Assembly (NCBI RefSeq): GCF_900112775.1
Contig: NZ_FOYZ01000002.1
Coordinates: 124,001-188,000 of the forward strand
Direction: 5' to 3'
DNA from: Anaeromicropila populeti
Lineage (GTDB): Bacteria > Bacillota > Clostridia > Lachnospirales > Lachnospiraceae
Length of the DNA: 64,000 bases
The first letter of the stretch is position 1, and each line of letters begins with the position of its first letter. The notes under the pieces were generated by a model. That model was given only the letters and a program-made list of their open reading frames with translations, was not told the origin of the DNA and did not search any database. Shown here one piece after another: positions 50,236-59,367 of the stretch. The position numbers were made by a program, and so were the translations under genes.

Positions 50236-51630
50236 ATGAAAAGATTTAAGAAAAGTTTAGCATTACTATTAGTAGTAATCATGGCTGTTTCTGCTTGGGG
50301 ATGTAAGAAGGATGATGATAAAACTTCAACAGATCCAACAGCAGAGGTAACAGAAAGCGCTGCAGCAGAAAGTGAAGAACCAGCAGCATCTGAAGAGGTT
50401 TCTACTTCAACAGAACCATTCTATATTTATTCTTGGAACACAGAGTTAGAAGACAGATTGCAGTATTTTAAGGATAAATATCCAGAATATACTGACAGAA
50501 TCCAATATGTAAACATTGGTGACAGTGCAATCTATCAAGAAAAAATTGATGGTCTTTTAGGAAGCCCTGATTCTGCTGAATACCCAGATCTTTTTGCATT
50601 AGAAGCAGATTATATTAAGAAATATGTAAACAGCGATTATACATTAGATGTTGCTGATTTAGGAATTACAGCTGATGATTATGCAAACCAATATGCATAT
50701 ACATTAACAATTCCTACAAACCAATCAACAGGTGCAATTCAGGCACTTTCATGGCAGGCATGTCCAGGTTCTATGATGTACAGAAGATCTTTAGCTAAAA
50801 CATATCTTGGTACAGATGAACCAGATAAAGTCCAGGAATTCGTAAGTGACTGGGATAAATTCTTTGAAACAGCTAGAACAATCAATGAAAAATCTGGCGG
50901 TGCTACAAAGATACTTTCAGGTAACGATGATATCGTTAAAGTTTACTTAGCTACAAAAACAAAACCTTGGGTTGATGAAAACAGCGTATTTTCTATTGAT
51001 GATAATATGTTAGCATATTTTGATGCTTATAAGACATTAGAAGAAGAAGATTTAACGAATAAAACAAGCCAGTGGACAGAGCAATGGAATGCAAACTGTG
51101 CAAACGACAGTACTTTTGCATACTTTGGATGTACTTGGTTCTTACACTGGACAATTAAAGCAAACTGTGGTGGTGAAAAAGTTGGTGAAGGTACATACGG
51201 AGATTGGGCTATGTGTCAAGGACCAGCACCTTATTACTGGGGTGGAACTTGGTTAGCTGCAACTGCTAACTGTAGTGACAAACAGCTTGCTGGATTAATT
51301 ATGAAAACTTTAACTTGTGATACAGAGACTATGAACAAAATGGCTGATGAAACTTTAGATTATGTAAATAACAAAGAAGCTGTTCAGCAGTTAATTGATG
51401 CAGGCAAAGGACCTTATGAATTCTTAGGCGGACAGGATTTCTTATCTGTATTCTCTCCTTTAGCTGAAAACGTAGATGTATCCTGGATGTCAGCATATGA
51501 TCAGAAGATCAATGAACAATTAGATATCCAAGTAAAAGCATATGCAAATGGTGAAAAAGATAAAGATGCAGCAATTGCTGATTTCAAAGCTGGTGTAGCT
51601 GATATGTATCCTACATTAACAGTGGAATAA
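50236..51630 (+). CDS. Carbohydrate ABC transporter substrate-binding lipoprotein
   Basis: A 464-residue solute-binding protein; KRFKKSLALLLVVIMAVSAWGC is a lipoprotein signal, then an acidic Thr/Ser/Glu linker to about residue 53. The mature part begins PFYIYSWNTELEDRLQYFKDKYPEY and is rich in Trp (SWQACPGSMMYRR, FGCTWFLHWTIKANCGG, YYWGGTWLA), as expected for sugar stacking. It differs clearly from the pectin-cluster binding protein. AAGGAGGAG lies before the ATG. Similar proteins bind beta-linked or other oligosaccharides; the ligand here cannot be told. Confidence 0.87.
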   Translation: MKRFKKSLALLLVVIMAVSAWGCKKDDDKTSTDPTAEVTESAAAESEEPAASEEVSTSTEPFYIYSWNTELEDRLQYFKDKYPEYTDRIQYVNIGDSAIYQEKIDGLLGSPDSAEYPDLFALEADYIKKYVNSDYTLDVADLGITADDYANQYAYTLTIPTNQSTGAIQALSWQACPGSMMYRRSLAKTYLGTDEPDKVQEFVSDWDKFFETARTINEKSGGATKILSGNDDIVKVYLATKTKPWVDENSVFSIDDNMLAYFDAYKTLEEEDLTNKTSQWTEQWNANCANDSTFAYFGCTWFLHWTIKANCGGEKVGEGTYGDWAMCQGPAPYYWGGTWLAATANCSDKQLAGLIMKTLTCDTETMNKMADETLDYVNNKEAVQQLIDAGKGPYEFLGGQDFLSVFSPLAENVDVSWMSAYDQKINEQLDIQVKAYANGEKDKDAAIADFKAGVADMYPTLTVE

Positions 51631-51652
51631 GTAATAATTTAAGGTATATTTA

Positions 51653-51690
51653 GGAGAACATTTTCAAATTAAGTTGTGGGAATGTTCTCC
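51653..51690 (+). repeat. Hairpin after the binding protein gene
   Basis: GGAGAACATT (51653-51662) and AATGTTCTCC (51681-51690) form a perfect 10 bp stem, 22 bp after the stop codon. No T run follows, so it is more likely an mRNA 3'-end stabiliser than a terminator. Confidence 0.55.
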
Positions 51691-51764
51691 ACATAATAAG
51701 TTAGTTGGCTTATAATTAAAGAGTATTGCGCTAATCGTAAGAAAGAGTAGCCAATCCATAGATT

Positions 51765-51812
51765 GGGTATTTTATAAAATTCAAAAGTGAATTTGGATTT
51801 TATAAAATACCC
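51765..51812 (+). repeat. Long perfect inverted repeat between binding protein and permease genes
   Basis: GGGTATTTTATAAAAT (51765-51780) and ATTTTATAAAATACCC (51797-51812) form a 16 bp stem around a 16-base loop. Outer TAGCC (51749-51753) and GGCTA (51830-51834) may extend the fold. No T run follows. The permease start lies 62 bp on. It may lower or time translation of the permeases relative to the binding protein. Confidence 0.6.
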
Positions 51813-51874
51813 ATGATATTGGGGTGAACGGCTATCGTGCATGTTCAATATTATTAATAAGGATGTGAAGAAAG

Positions 51875-52885
51875 TTGGCTGGGACAGATAAGAAGAAAAA
51901 AGGAAGAACAGTCGAATATGGAAGATATGGCTATTTCTTTATCGCGCCATTCTTTATTGTGTATGCAATTTTTCAGTTATATCCATTAATTAATACCATT
52001 CGATTAAGTTTTTGCAGAAATTTATTTGATGCATTTGGTAAGGAAATTGGACCAGATTTTAATGGATTAGATAACTATAAAGATGTTTTGTTTGGTACAA
52101 GTGGGAAGTTTTTAGATACTCCGACGATTGACGCTTTATCCAATACGTTTATTATGTGGTTTTTGAACTTTTTACCACAGTTACTGCTGGCAACATTACT
52201 TGCTGCCTGGTTTACGGATACAAAGATTAAGTTAAAGAGACAAGGCGCATATAAAATCATGGTATTTATGCCAAATATCATTACAGCAGCAACAATCGCG
52301 GTATTGTTTTATTCATTATTTAATTTTCCGCAGGGTCCAATTAACCAAGCATTTGTTAATGCAGGTATTTGGGATGAACCATTCAATTTCTGGTTAAGTA
52401 AATGGGCAGTACGGTTATTAGTTGCCTTTATTAACTTTTGGATGTGGTATGGAAATACAATGATTGTATTAGTTGCCGGTATTTTAGGTATTAATCCATC
52501 TCTGTTTGAAGCTGCAAGAGTAGATGGAGCAACCAGTACTCAAATTTTCTTTAGAGTAACATTGCCATTGTTAAGACCTATTATGTTATTCTCTCTTGTA
52601 ACATCTGCAATTGGTGGTTTACAGATGTATGATATTCCTAAACTGTTAACACAAAGTGGTTATGGAGATCCAGATTTTGCGTCAAGAACTATTACGATGT
52701 ATATAAAGGATTTAGCACTGACAGGTGCAAGACAAGTTGGTAAGGCATCTGCAGCATCAATGGTGTTATTTGCAGTAACATTAGTTATTAGTTTGGTTCT
52801 TTTCTATATTATGAGAGATAAAGAAGCAATTAAAGAGAAAAAAGCAATTAAATTAGCGCAGAAGAAAGGAGGAAACGCAGCATGA
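51875..52885 (+). CDS. Carbohydrate ABC transporter permease, MalF type
   Basis: A 336-residue permease with six membrane helices after a short basic N-terminus. It opens YGYFFIAPFFIVYAIFQLYPLINTIRLSF; the EAA loop is LFEAARVDGATSTQIFFRVTLPLLRPI. The start appears to be TTG 51875 after GAAGAAAG; an ATG 12 bases upstream runs straight into a stop. The C-terminal 20 residues are a Lys-rich tail. The next permease overlaps by 4 bp. No ATPase gene is in the operon. Confidence 0.9.
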   Translation: MAGTDKKKKGRTVEYGRYGYFFIAPFFIVYAIFQLYPLINTIRLSFCRNLFDAFGKEIGPDFNGLDNYKDVLFGTSGKFLDTPTIDALSNTFIMWFLNFLPQLLLATLLAAWFTDTKIKLKRQGAYKIMVFMPNIITAATIAVLFYSLFNFPQGPINQAFVNAGIWDEPFNFWLSKWAVRLLVAFINFWMWYGNTMIVLVAGILGINPSLFEAARVDGATSTQIFFRVTLPLLRPIMLFSLVTSAIGGLQMYDIPKLLTQSGYGDPDFASRTITMYIKDLALTGARQVGKASAASMVLFAVTLVISLVLFYIMRDKEAIKEKKAIKLAQKKGGNAA

Positions 52886-53766
52886 GTAAAAAGGAAGTAG
52901 ATATTGAAAAAAAAGGTGAACAGGCACAATTAAGTATCCTAATTCAGAAAATACTTCGGAATGCTATATGCATATTCTTATGTGTATTAAGTTTAATACC
53001 TTTCTGGATTATGATTGTAAATGCAACAAGAAGCAACGTTGATATCCAATCCAAATTTACTTTACTGCCATCCACCTACTTTTTTAGCAATGTAAATAAA
53101 TTGTTGGTTCAATGTAATAAAACAGTACCGTTATGGAGATACATGATCAATAGTTTGGTTATATCTGGTTTTTCCACAATTTTGACGGTATATTTTTCTA
53201 CTATGACGGCATATGGTGTATCTGTTTATAAGTTTAAGGGAAGTAAATTTGCATGGACTTTCATCTTAGCAATCATGATGATTCCTATGCAGGTTACAGC
53301 AATTGGTTTTTACAAATTTATGTTACAAATTCATTTAACGAATAACTATATTCCTTTGATTATTCCAGCAATTGCTGCGCCAAGTACAGTGTTCTTTATG
53401 AAACAGTATATGCAAAGTGCGTTGCCATTGGAAATTATTGATGCTGCCAGAATTGATGGCTCCTCAGAATTTAATACATTTAATCGTATTGCAATGCCTC
53501 TTATGAAGCCAGCTGTTGCAACTCAGGCAATTTTCGGATTCATTTTATCCTGGAATAACCTGTTTACTCCTTCGTTGCTGTTATCTGCATCATCAAAATA
53601 TACGTTGCCAATGTTTGTTCAGCTTCTAAGAGGAGAGAGATTTAGAACAGATTATGGTATCATTTATGTCGGATTAGTTATTACTATTATGCCAATCTTT
53701 ATAGTATATTTTGCATTGTCAAAATACATCATTGCAGGTGTTGCTCTGGGTGGTGTAAAAGAATAA
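52882..53766 (+). CDS. Carbohydrate ABC transporter permease, MalG type
   Basis: A 294-residue partner permease with six helices after a charged N-terminus of about 20 residues. EAA loop: LEIIDAARIDGSSEFNTFNRIAMPLMKPA. It ends LSKYIIAGVALGGVKE, the usual closing block. Its ATG overlaps the stop of the MalF-type gene (ATGA) after AAAGGAGG. It completes the transporter with the binding protein at 50236; the energising ATPase must be supplied from elsewhere. Confidence 0.92.
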   Translation: MSKKEVDIEKKGEQAQLSILIQKILRNAICIFLCVLSLIPFWIMIVNATRSNVDIQSKFTLLPSTYFFSNVNKLLVQCNKTVPLWRYMINSLVISGFSTILTVYFSTMTAYGVSVYKFKGSKFAWTFILAIMMIPMQVTAIGFYKFMLQIHLTNNYIPLIIPAIAAPSTVFFMKQYMQSALPLEIIDAARIDGSSEFNTFNRIAMPLMKPAVATQAIFGFILSWNNLFTPSLLLSASSKYTLPMFVQLLRGERFRTDYGIIYVGLVITIMPIFIVYFALSKYIIAGVALGGVKE

Positions 53767-53847
53767 TAAATAACCTAATGTAATTGGTATATATTTACTC
53801 CTATTTTGCAGGTTTAACTTGCAGCGGATTATTTCCGCACCCCTATA

Positions 53848-53881
53848 AGGTGTCTGCTTTAGTTTACTAAAGTGGACACCT
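53848..53881 (+). repeat. Hairpin upstream of the chemoreceptor gene
   Basis: AGGTGTC (53848-53854) pairs with GACACCT (53875-53881), and CTTTAG (53857-53862) with CTAAAG (53867-53872), with a TG/TG internal loop. A smaller GCGGA/TCCGC hairpin lies just upstream. No T run follows, so transcription could continue into the chemoreceptor gene. Confidence 0.5.
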
Positions 53882-53931
53882 GTTCCGCTATCTACAAGAG
53901 ATTTCCCACTGAAAAGGAGCTGGTGGTTCGA

Positions 53932-55989
53932 GTGAAAAATAAAAAAATAACACATGGCGTTTTATCAATTAAGTTAAAAGTAACAATTCTGGTCACAATA
54001 TTTATTATATTGGCGGTCTTTGTAAATTTCATTTATATTTTTAATGCTTCCCATACAACGTTAAAAACTACAACTGAAGACAGCCTTTGCAATATTGTAG
54101 ATTCACAGTGCGATTACATTGAAAAGGCTATAGAAAAAGTAAATGCATCCATGTCGTACATGAATGGTTCAGAAGATATGTTTGTCTGCGTTCAGGCAAA
54201 TGGTGAAAGACGTGAACTAGAAGTAAGTGCTGCATTAAAAAAATATATTTCTCAAAATAATGACTATGAAAGTATCACTTTAGTATCAGCTGAAAACGGT
54301 GTGGCAGTATCCAGCACTGATGAAAAGCTTAGAATGAAAGATTACTCGCAAGAGGCATTTGTCCAGAAAATTCTTGAATCAAAACAGCCGGCACAAAGTA
54401 ATGTATTTTTGTCTGATACAGGTGAGGCGCTTATATCATTAGGTGTACCGCAGCAGTCCCACTTTGATGAGGAAATATTAACAGGGGTTCTGTTTATTAC
54501 TATAAAGGTGTCTTTGCTTGCAGATACAATTTCTAATTTAAAGGTAATGGATTCGGATACCAGTTTTGCATATTTATGCGATCAGTCTGGTACCTATATT
54601 TATCATCCTGATGCAAGTTTAGTTGGTAAAAGTGCAGATATACCTATTGTAAAGGCACTTGCTGAAAAAATAAAAAATGGGGAGCAGCCTGAAACGGATG
54701 TAGAGGAAAATAAGATTGAGGGGGTAAGCCAGTATTTGGCATATAGTGTTTCGGATGTAAACGATTGGATTTTTTGTGTAGGGATTTCAGAAAAAGAAGT
54801 ATTAGCACCTATTGAGGATATGAAAAAAAATGCAGTTCTAAGCAGTCTGATCATTATTATAGTTTTATCTGCATTTGCATATATATTTTCATCTACCATT
54901 TCTGTGCCAATTAAAAAAGTTACATCTATTGTTTTAAAAACATCAGAGTTGGATTTAACAGTGGATGAATCATATCGGAAGGTAATGAAACAAAAAGATG
55001 AAGTTGGTGAAATGGCAAGAGCAATACAGAAAATGAGGGCTACTTTTCGTGAAATGATGCATAGTATTAGCCAGAGTTCGGAAGCATTAAGTGGAAGTGC
55101 AGACTGTTTGAGAGGAATTGCAAATACTGTAAATGATAATGCAAGCGATAATCTGGCAACTACAGAGGAGCTTTCAGTTAGAATGGAAGATAGCGCCAGA
55201 AGTACACAGATGATTTCAGAAGATATTAAAAAAATAGAAGCAAGTACGCAATTAATCAGTCAGAAGGCAGCAGATGGATTAGAACTTTCTGCAACTATTA
55301 TGGAGCGTGCAGGTGGGTTAAAAAGTACAACGCAAATAGCAAATGAGAATACAAAAGTACTATATGAGTCTGTGAAGGCTGAAACGGCAGAAGCTCTGCT
55401 GCAATCAAGATCAGTTGATAAAATTAATGAATTGGCTAATACAATAATGGAAATTGCAGATGAAACAAGTCTTTTATCATTGAATGCATCTATAGAGGCT
55501 GCTCGAGCAGGAGAAGCGGGTAGGGGATTTGCAGTGGTTGCAGGAGAGATTGGTCATCTTGCGGAACAGTCGTCTAGAACGGTTGTTCATATTACAGACA
55601 TTGTAGAAGAGGTGAATCTATCTGTTAAGAAGATGGAGAAGTGTCTAACCAAAATACTTGAGTTTTTAGATGCAAGTGTTGTTAAAGATTATATTCAATT
55701 TATTGAGATGAGTGAAAAATACAGTCAGGATGCAACTTATGTAAATCATACCATGGATAATATTGATCAGTCTATTAATAAATTAAATACAACCATGTTG
55801 GATATCTCAAAAGCAATTTCTGAAATTAGTATTTCTGTATCTGAAGTATCAGAAGGGGTAACAAATGTGTCTGAGAAAAATGCAGATATTGTATCGATGA
55901 CAGATGATACCTATAAAATGGTGCAGCAGACAATAGAATATGCAAATTCGCTTAAAAATATAGTAGATAAATTTAAGTTATCAAACTAA
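53932..55989 (+). CDS. Methyl-accepting chemotaxis protein with dCache-like sensor
   Basis: About 685 residues. A first membrane helix ([23 protein letters not shown]) is followed by an extracellular domain of about 260 residues with dCache pattern ([37 protein letters not shown]). The second membrane helix is [20 protein letters not shown], then HAMP (PIKKVTSIV...[16 protein letters not shown]) and a long coiled-coil signalling domain. Its tip, [30 protein letters not shown], is near perfect and contacts CheA/CheW. The start is GTG 53932 or 53923; both lack ideal spacing from AAGGAG. It follows a sugar importer and may sense its ligand. Confidence 0.9.
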   Translation: MKNKKITHGVLSIKLKVTILVTIFIILAVFVNFIYIFNASHTTLKTTTEDSLCNIVDSQCDYIEKAIEKVNASMSYMNGSEDMFVCVQANGERRELEVSAALKKYISQNNDYESITLVSAENGVAVSSTDEKLRMKDYSQEAFVQKILESKQPAQSNVFLSDTGEALISLGVPQQSHFDEEILTGVLFITIKVSLLADTISNLKVMDSDTSFAYLCDQSGTYIYHPDASLVGKSADIPIVKALAEKIKNGEQPETDVEENKIEGVSQYLAYSVSDVNDWIFCVGISEKEVLAPIEDMKKNAVLSSLIIIIVLSAFAYIFSSTISVPIKKVTSIVLKTSELDLTVDESYRKVMKQKDEVGEMARAIQKMRATFREMMHSISQSSEALSGSADCLRGIANTVNDNASDNLATTEELSVRMEDSARSTQMISEDIKKIEASTQLISQKAADGLELSATIMERAGGLKSTTQIANENTKVLYESVKAETAEALLQSRSVDKINELANTIMEIADETSLLSLNASIEAARAGEAGRGFAVVAGEIGHLAEQSSRTVVHITDIVEEVNLSVKKMEKCLTKILEFLDASVVKDYIQFIEMSEKYSQDATYVNHTMDNIDQSINKLNTTMLDISKAISEISISVSEVSEGVTNVSEKNADIVSMTDDTYKMVQQTIEYANSLKNIVDKFKLSN

Positions 55990-55993
55990 TCTA

Positions 55994-56037
55994 AAAGGTT
56001 CTCATTTATTTAAATTGCATAAATGAGAACCCTTTTA
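55994..56037 (+). terminator. Terminator after the chemoreceptor gene
   Basis: GGTTCTCATTTAT (55997-56009) and ATAAATGAGAACC (56019-56031/32) form a 13 bp stem followed by CTTTTATT. Confidence 0.85.
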
Positions 56038-56143
56038 TTATGTTAACGAGCAAAATGCAAACAAGCAGTTGAAAATTGGGAACAGCATAGAGTATAATAA
56101 AGTACTATTTGACAAGGAAGGTTTTAAGAAGAAAAGAATATGC

Positions 56144-56172
56144 TTGTATAAAATAAAAACATATGTTATAAT
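56144..56172 (+). promoter_or_regulatory. Promoter of the AraC-type response regulator gene
   Basis: TTGTAT (56144-56149), 17 bp, perfect TATAAT (56167-56172), 44 bp before the ATG. Confidence 0.65.
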
Positions 56173-56216
56173 ATGTAAAAATAAGTTATTTTAGACCAGG
56201 ATTGAAGGGGTTTGTC

Positions 56217-57794
56217 ATGTATAAAATGTTAATTGCTGAACAAGAAGAAGAGTACATAGAAATTATAAGTGAGTATACTTCTCAGCCAGCTAAGGGTATA
56301 GAGGTTGTTGGATACCCTAAGTCAGGGAGTGAAGTGCTTCGGTTAGTGAGTGAATTGACACCAGATATCTTAATTATTTCTGTTGCACTTCAAGGCATTT
56401 CAGGTTTGGAAGTTGTTAGAAGACTTCGAAAACATAATAGTGAAATAAGCATTATTATGCTTTCGGAATATGACTATTATGATTTTATCAGAGAGTCTAT
56501 TAACTATGGAGTAGCAGATTATTTATTAAAACCAGTGAAGAAAAATGACTTGATTCATGTTTTAGATAGGGTTCTAGATGAGTTAAGGCAGCGTGATTTG
56601 TTTAAAGAAGAAATGAGAACTGATAAAAGAATTCGAAGTCAGATTTACGAATTTGCAGATTATAGTTTTATCTATTCATTTTTGTGGAATGGGAAAATGG
56701 ATGGTGAGATAAAGAGATATCAGTCATTATTTAATTTAGGAAACAGAGGCTATGTGCTTAATTTAGAAATTGTTTCTCTGGGAGCAGAGTGTGTTTTAAG
56801 TATGGAAAAAGACAAAAGCATCCTTTATCAGACCATAAAGGACATATTGTCGGATAAACATGTTTGCGTAGTGGGACCTGTTATAGGCAATCGTATCATT
56901 ATTTATATAAGTGAATCAACGCAAGAGGAAAATTATAAAGAACATATTCAGCTTGCCAACAAGCTGTGTGCGGAAATGAAAAGATGTCTAAACATGGAAG
57001 TGAAAATTGGGGTTGGTAACACAAAAAAATTGGAAGCCATACATGATTCTTATGAAGAAGCTATAAAGAGTCTTCGATATAAGGAAAAAGGAAATGTAAT
57101 ACATGTTAATGACGTTCTTTTTAATAGTGCTTCACATAACGATTATATAACAGTCGAAAATAAGATGCTTCAAAGTATTAAGTACGGAAAAGATGAATCG
57201 CTGGATTTGTTTAGTGAGATATTGGACATGTTGAAGCCTCTTAATATAGATGCAAGAAAAAATAAATTGTTTGAGTTGTTAGTATTAGCGTGTCATGAGG
57301 CTAGAATGCAGGGTGAAAATGAGGCAGATAACCTAAATTATTATGATTTTCTTCGTGAAGTTGAAAATGCGTCATGGAAAGAGGTAGAAGAGAAAGTTTA
57401 TAGGCATTTTGAATACATTATTAAGGCAATACGAACCAGTCGCAGCGATAGAAAATCTGATGTTGTCAAAGAAGCATTGCAATATATTAATGAACATTTT
57501 CAAGGTGAGTTAACTTTAGATGATGTATCCAATTATGTAGGTGTAACACCACAGCATTTTAGTAAAATATTTAAAGAGGAAACAGGCTTTAATTATGTGG
57601 AGTGGCTCACAAATCTGAGGATTGAAAAGGCAAAAGAGTATCTAATGGAGGGAAATAAAACAATTAAAGAGATTTGTTATCTGGTTGGGCATAATGATCC
57701 AAATTATTTTAGTCGTTTGTTCAAAAAGACAGTGGGCAAGTCGCCTTCAGAATTTATAAAATTGGACAAAGAGGGACTTAGCAATAGCCACTAA
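56217..57794 (+). CDS. AraC-family response regulator with degenerate receiver domain
   Basis: A 525-residue YesN-like regulator. Residues 1-120 have the receiver fold (PDILIISVALQGISGLEVVRRLRKH, then ADYLLKPVKKNDLIHVLD), but the phospho-accepting Asp is Ser55, and the acidic pair near residue 8 reads Glu-Gln. The switch Lys105 is kept. A middle region of about 280 residues resembles the linker of YesN-type proteins. The C-terminal two helix-turn-helix motifs are intact (LTLDDVSNYVGVTPQHFSKIFKEETGFNYVEWLTNLRI; IKEICYLVGHNDPNYFSRLFKKTVGKSPSEF). GAAGGGG lies before ATG 56217. No histidine kinase gene adjoins. Confidence 0.88.
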   Translation: MYKMLIAEQEEEYIEIISEYTSQPAKGIEVVGYPKSGSEVLRLVSELTPDILIISVALQGISGLEVVRRLRKHNSEISIIMLSEYDYYDFIRESINYGVADYLLKPVKKNDLIHVLDRVLDELRQRDLFKEEMRTDKRIRSQIYEFADYSFIYSFLWNGKMDGEIKRYQSLFNLGNRGYVLNLEIVSLGAECVLSMEKDKSILYQTIKDILSDKHVCVVGPVIGNRIIIYISESTQEENYKEHIQLANKLCAEMKRCLNMEVKIGVGNTKKLEAIHDSYEEAIKSLRYKEKGNVIHVNDVLFNSASHNDYITVENKMLQSIKYGKDESLDLFSEILDMLKPLNIDARKNKLFELLVLACHEARMQGENEADNLNYYDFLREVENASWKEVEEKVYRHFEYIIKAIRTSRSDRKSDVVKEALQYINEHFQGELTLDDVSNYVGVTPQHFSKIFKEETGFNYVEWLTNLRIEKAKEYLMEGNKTIKEICYLVGHNDPNYFSRLFKKTVGKSPSEFIKLDKEGLSNSH

Positions 57795-58464
57795 AAAGCA
57801 AACCTGTATAAAAGGAAGTAAGGTAAGGGTTTGGAAAATTAATACTTGACTGATCAGGATAGGTCACTACTTTTTTATTCACATATTCTATTGGATTAAG
57901 TAAAATCTGATAAGCATGATTTTTGATGTGACATCCAAAGCTTTCACTTCCAGAGAAAAGAGTAGAAACAGCACCTGACTGAATCCTCTCATCTAATAAA
58001 GAGGATTCTGTAAAAAGGAGTCCGTTTTCTTCAAAAGCAATACCACAGGAATTAAGAGCATCAGAATAATGACTTAAAGAACAAAAAAATTCCCGCTGTA
58101 GTTTTTGGTTCATCACAGGGCTTGATACAGCACTCAGTTGATTATAATTATGAATAAAAAGATCAATTAGACTTTTTATCTTGTTATAGTCCATAGATGA
58201 TTGAAGATATATGAAAGGGATACCATTCTCCTCTGCTGTTAAAACCTCAAGAATATCATGCAAGTGTAAGGCAGCTTCTTTTAACTCGATTGATACATCA
58301 AAAAGTTCAGGAGTAACCTTTATCAGATAGGTAGGTGACTGTCTGCTCAAATCTACTATTTTACTATAAAGGCAGCTGATTTCATTTCCATGAGAAAAAA
58401 GGGGAGAATGATTGCTTGAAAGTTTATAATGGATATATGAGTAACTGTTCATAAGCTGAAACAT
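57778..58464 (-). CDS. Uncharacterised 228-residue helical protein
   Basis: Its ATG has GGGAGG at ideal distance and a good promoter, so it is a real gene. No signal peptide or membrane span. The middle part (LKEAALHLHDILEVLTAEEN...YNKIKSLIDLFIHNYNQLSAV) has the rhythm seen in flagellar cap/FliD-like C-terminal regions, and the end (SFGCHIKNHAYQILLNPIEYVNKKVVTYPDQ...PNPYLTSFYTGLLFSGYC) is aromatic and Asn/Pro rich. I do not recognise a family with confidence. Its last 17 bp overlap the end of the AraC-type gene on the other strand. Confidence 0.7.
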   Translation of the reverse strand: MFQLMNSYSYIHYKLSSNHSPLFSHGNEISCLYSKIVDLSRQSPTYLIKVTPELFDVSIELKEAALHLHDILEVLTAEENGIPFIYLQSSMDYNKIKSLIDLFIHNYNQLSAVSSPVMNQKLQREFFCSLSHYSDALNSCGIAFEENGLLFTESSLLDERIQSGAVSTLFSGSESFGCHIKNHAYQILLNPIEYVNKKVVTYPDQSSINFPNPYLTSFYTGLLFSGYC

Positions 58465-58501
58465 AAAAGACCTCCCTTTTCAAATTCTTTTTATATCATT
58501 A

Positions 58502-58530
58502 ATTATATTCGATATAAATTAAAATGTCGA
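58502..58530 (-). promoter_or_regulatory. Promoter of the 228-residue protein gene
   Basis: On the minus strand TCGACA (58530-58525), 17 bp, TATAAT (58507-58502). The -35 box is five of six. Confidence 0.6.
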
Positions 58531-58575
58531 TAGGTAATTTGGTAGTACCTTTCATAAAAGTCGTAGTTCTATTAC

Positions 58576-58604
58576 TTGCAGATGCATTAATATTATAGTA
58601 TAAT
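58576..58604 (+). promoter_or_regulatory. Promoter of the bacteriohemerythrin gene
   Basis: TTGCAG (58576-58581), 17 bp, perfect TATAAT (58599-58604), 45 bp before the ATG. Confidence 0.65.
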
Positions 58605-58649
58605 ACAAAAAACTATTATAGTTTTATTAAAGAAAGAAGGCTGATTTTT

Positions 58650-59042
58650 ATGTATGAAATGAAACAGGAATATTTAACAGGAATTGAGCTAATCGATGAG
58701 GAACATAAAAAAATATTTGAAATTGCAGAATCGGCTTACCAGTTGCTTCACAATGAATTGTTGCCTGACAAGTACGATCATATTTCTTTGATTTTGAACG
58801 AATTAAGAGATTACACAAAAAAGCATTTTGCAGATGAAGAAGCATATATGGAAAGCATTAACTATAAGAGAATGTTTACTCAAAAAATACAGCACCAGAA
58901 GTTTATTGAGAAATTAGAAGAATTTGATATGGACAGCATAGATGAAAATCAGGATGCAGCAATTCTAGATATACTTAATTTTTTAGCAGACTGGCTGATT
59001 GAACATATTTTAGAAAATGATAAAAGGATTGGCGAAGAGTAA
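58650..59042 (+). CDS. Bacteriohemerythrin
   Basis: A 130-residue single-domain hemerythrin, a four-helix bundle holding a di-iron centre that binds oxygen. Ligand motifs are all visible: IDEEHKKIFE near residue 18, KKHFADEEAYME near residue 58, IQHQKFIEKL near residue 78, and LIEHILENDKRIGEE at the C-terminus. In an anaerobe it probably scavenges or senses oxygen. It stands alone with its own promoter before the rpmG-secE-nusG unit. AAGAAGG precedes the ATG. Confidence 0.93.
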   Translation: MYEMKQEYLTGIELIDEEHKKIFEIAESAYQLLHNELLPDKYDHISLILNELRDYTKKHFADEEAYMESINYKRMFTQKIQHQKFIEKLEEFDMDSIDENQDAAILDILNFLADWLIEHILENDKRIGEE

Positions 59043-59057
59043 GGATTCAAAAAACTA

Positions 59058-59086
59058 TTGATTTTATTTAATAAATATGCTATATT
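59058..59086 (+). promoter_or_regulatory. Promoter of the rpmG-secE-nusG unit
   Basis: TTGATT (59058-59063), 17 bp, TATATT (59081-59086). It lies 77 bp before the rpmG start. Confidence 0.55.
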
Positions 59087-59162
59087 TAACTAGCGATGGA
59101 ATAGGTCTTTTTTTTATGCTTAAAAATATTGTAATAAAAATGAACAATCGGAGGTGGCAGTT

Positions 59163-59312
59163 GTGCGCGTTAAAATTACTTTAGCTTGTACAGAATGCAA
59201 GCAACGTAACTATAATATGACAAAGGAAAAGAAGTTACATCCAGATAGAATGGAAACAAAGAAATATTGTAGATTCTGTAAGAAACACACGTTACACAAA
59301 GAAACCAAATAA
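59163..59312 (+). CDS. rpmG: 50S ribosomal protein L33
   Basis: A 49-residue protein starting at GTG 59163 after GGAGGTGGCAGTT. It opens [20 protein letters not shown] and carries two CxxC pairs (CTEC; CRFC), the zinc-ribbon form of L33, then [10 protein letters not shown] at the end, all usual for the family. It precedes secE and nusG, the common order in Firmicutes. Confidence 0.95.
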   Translation: MRVKITLACTECKQRNYNMTKEKKLHPDRMETKKYCRFCKKHTLHKETK

Positions 59313-59367
59313 TTTAATCCGATGTACAATCAGGTGAGAACTGGTTGCATGAAAGGAAAGTGAAGAT

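Noticed and set aside
53872-53931. Upstream start for the chemoreceptor
   Set aside because: The GTG at 53872 lies in a hairpin arm with no ribosome site; the added 20 residues are not hydrophobic or conserved.
59043-59162. tRNA gene before rpmG-secE, common in relatives
   Set aside because: The 120 bp gap holds a promoter but no cloverleaf or CCA-like end.
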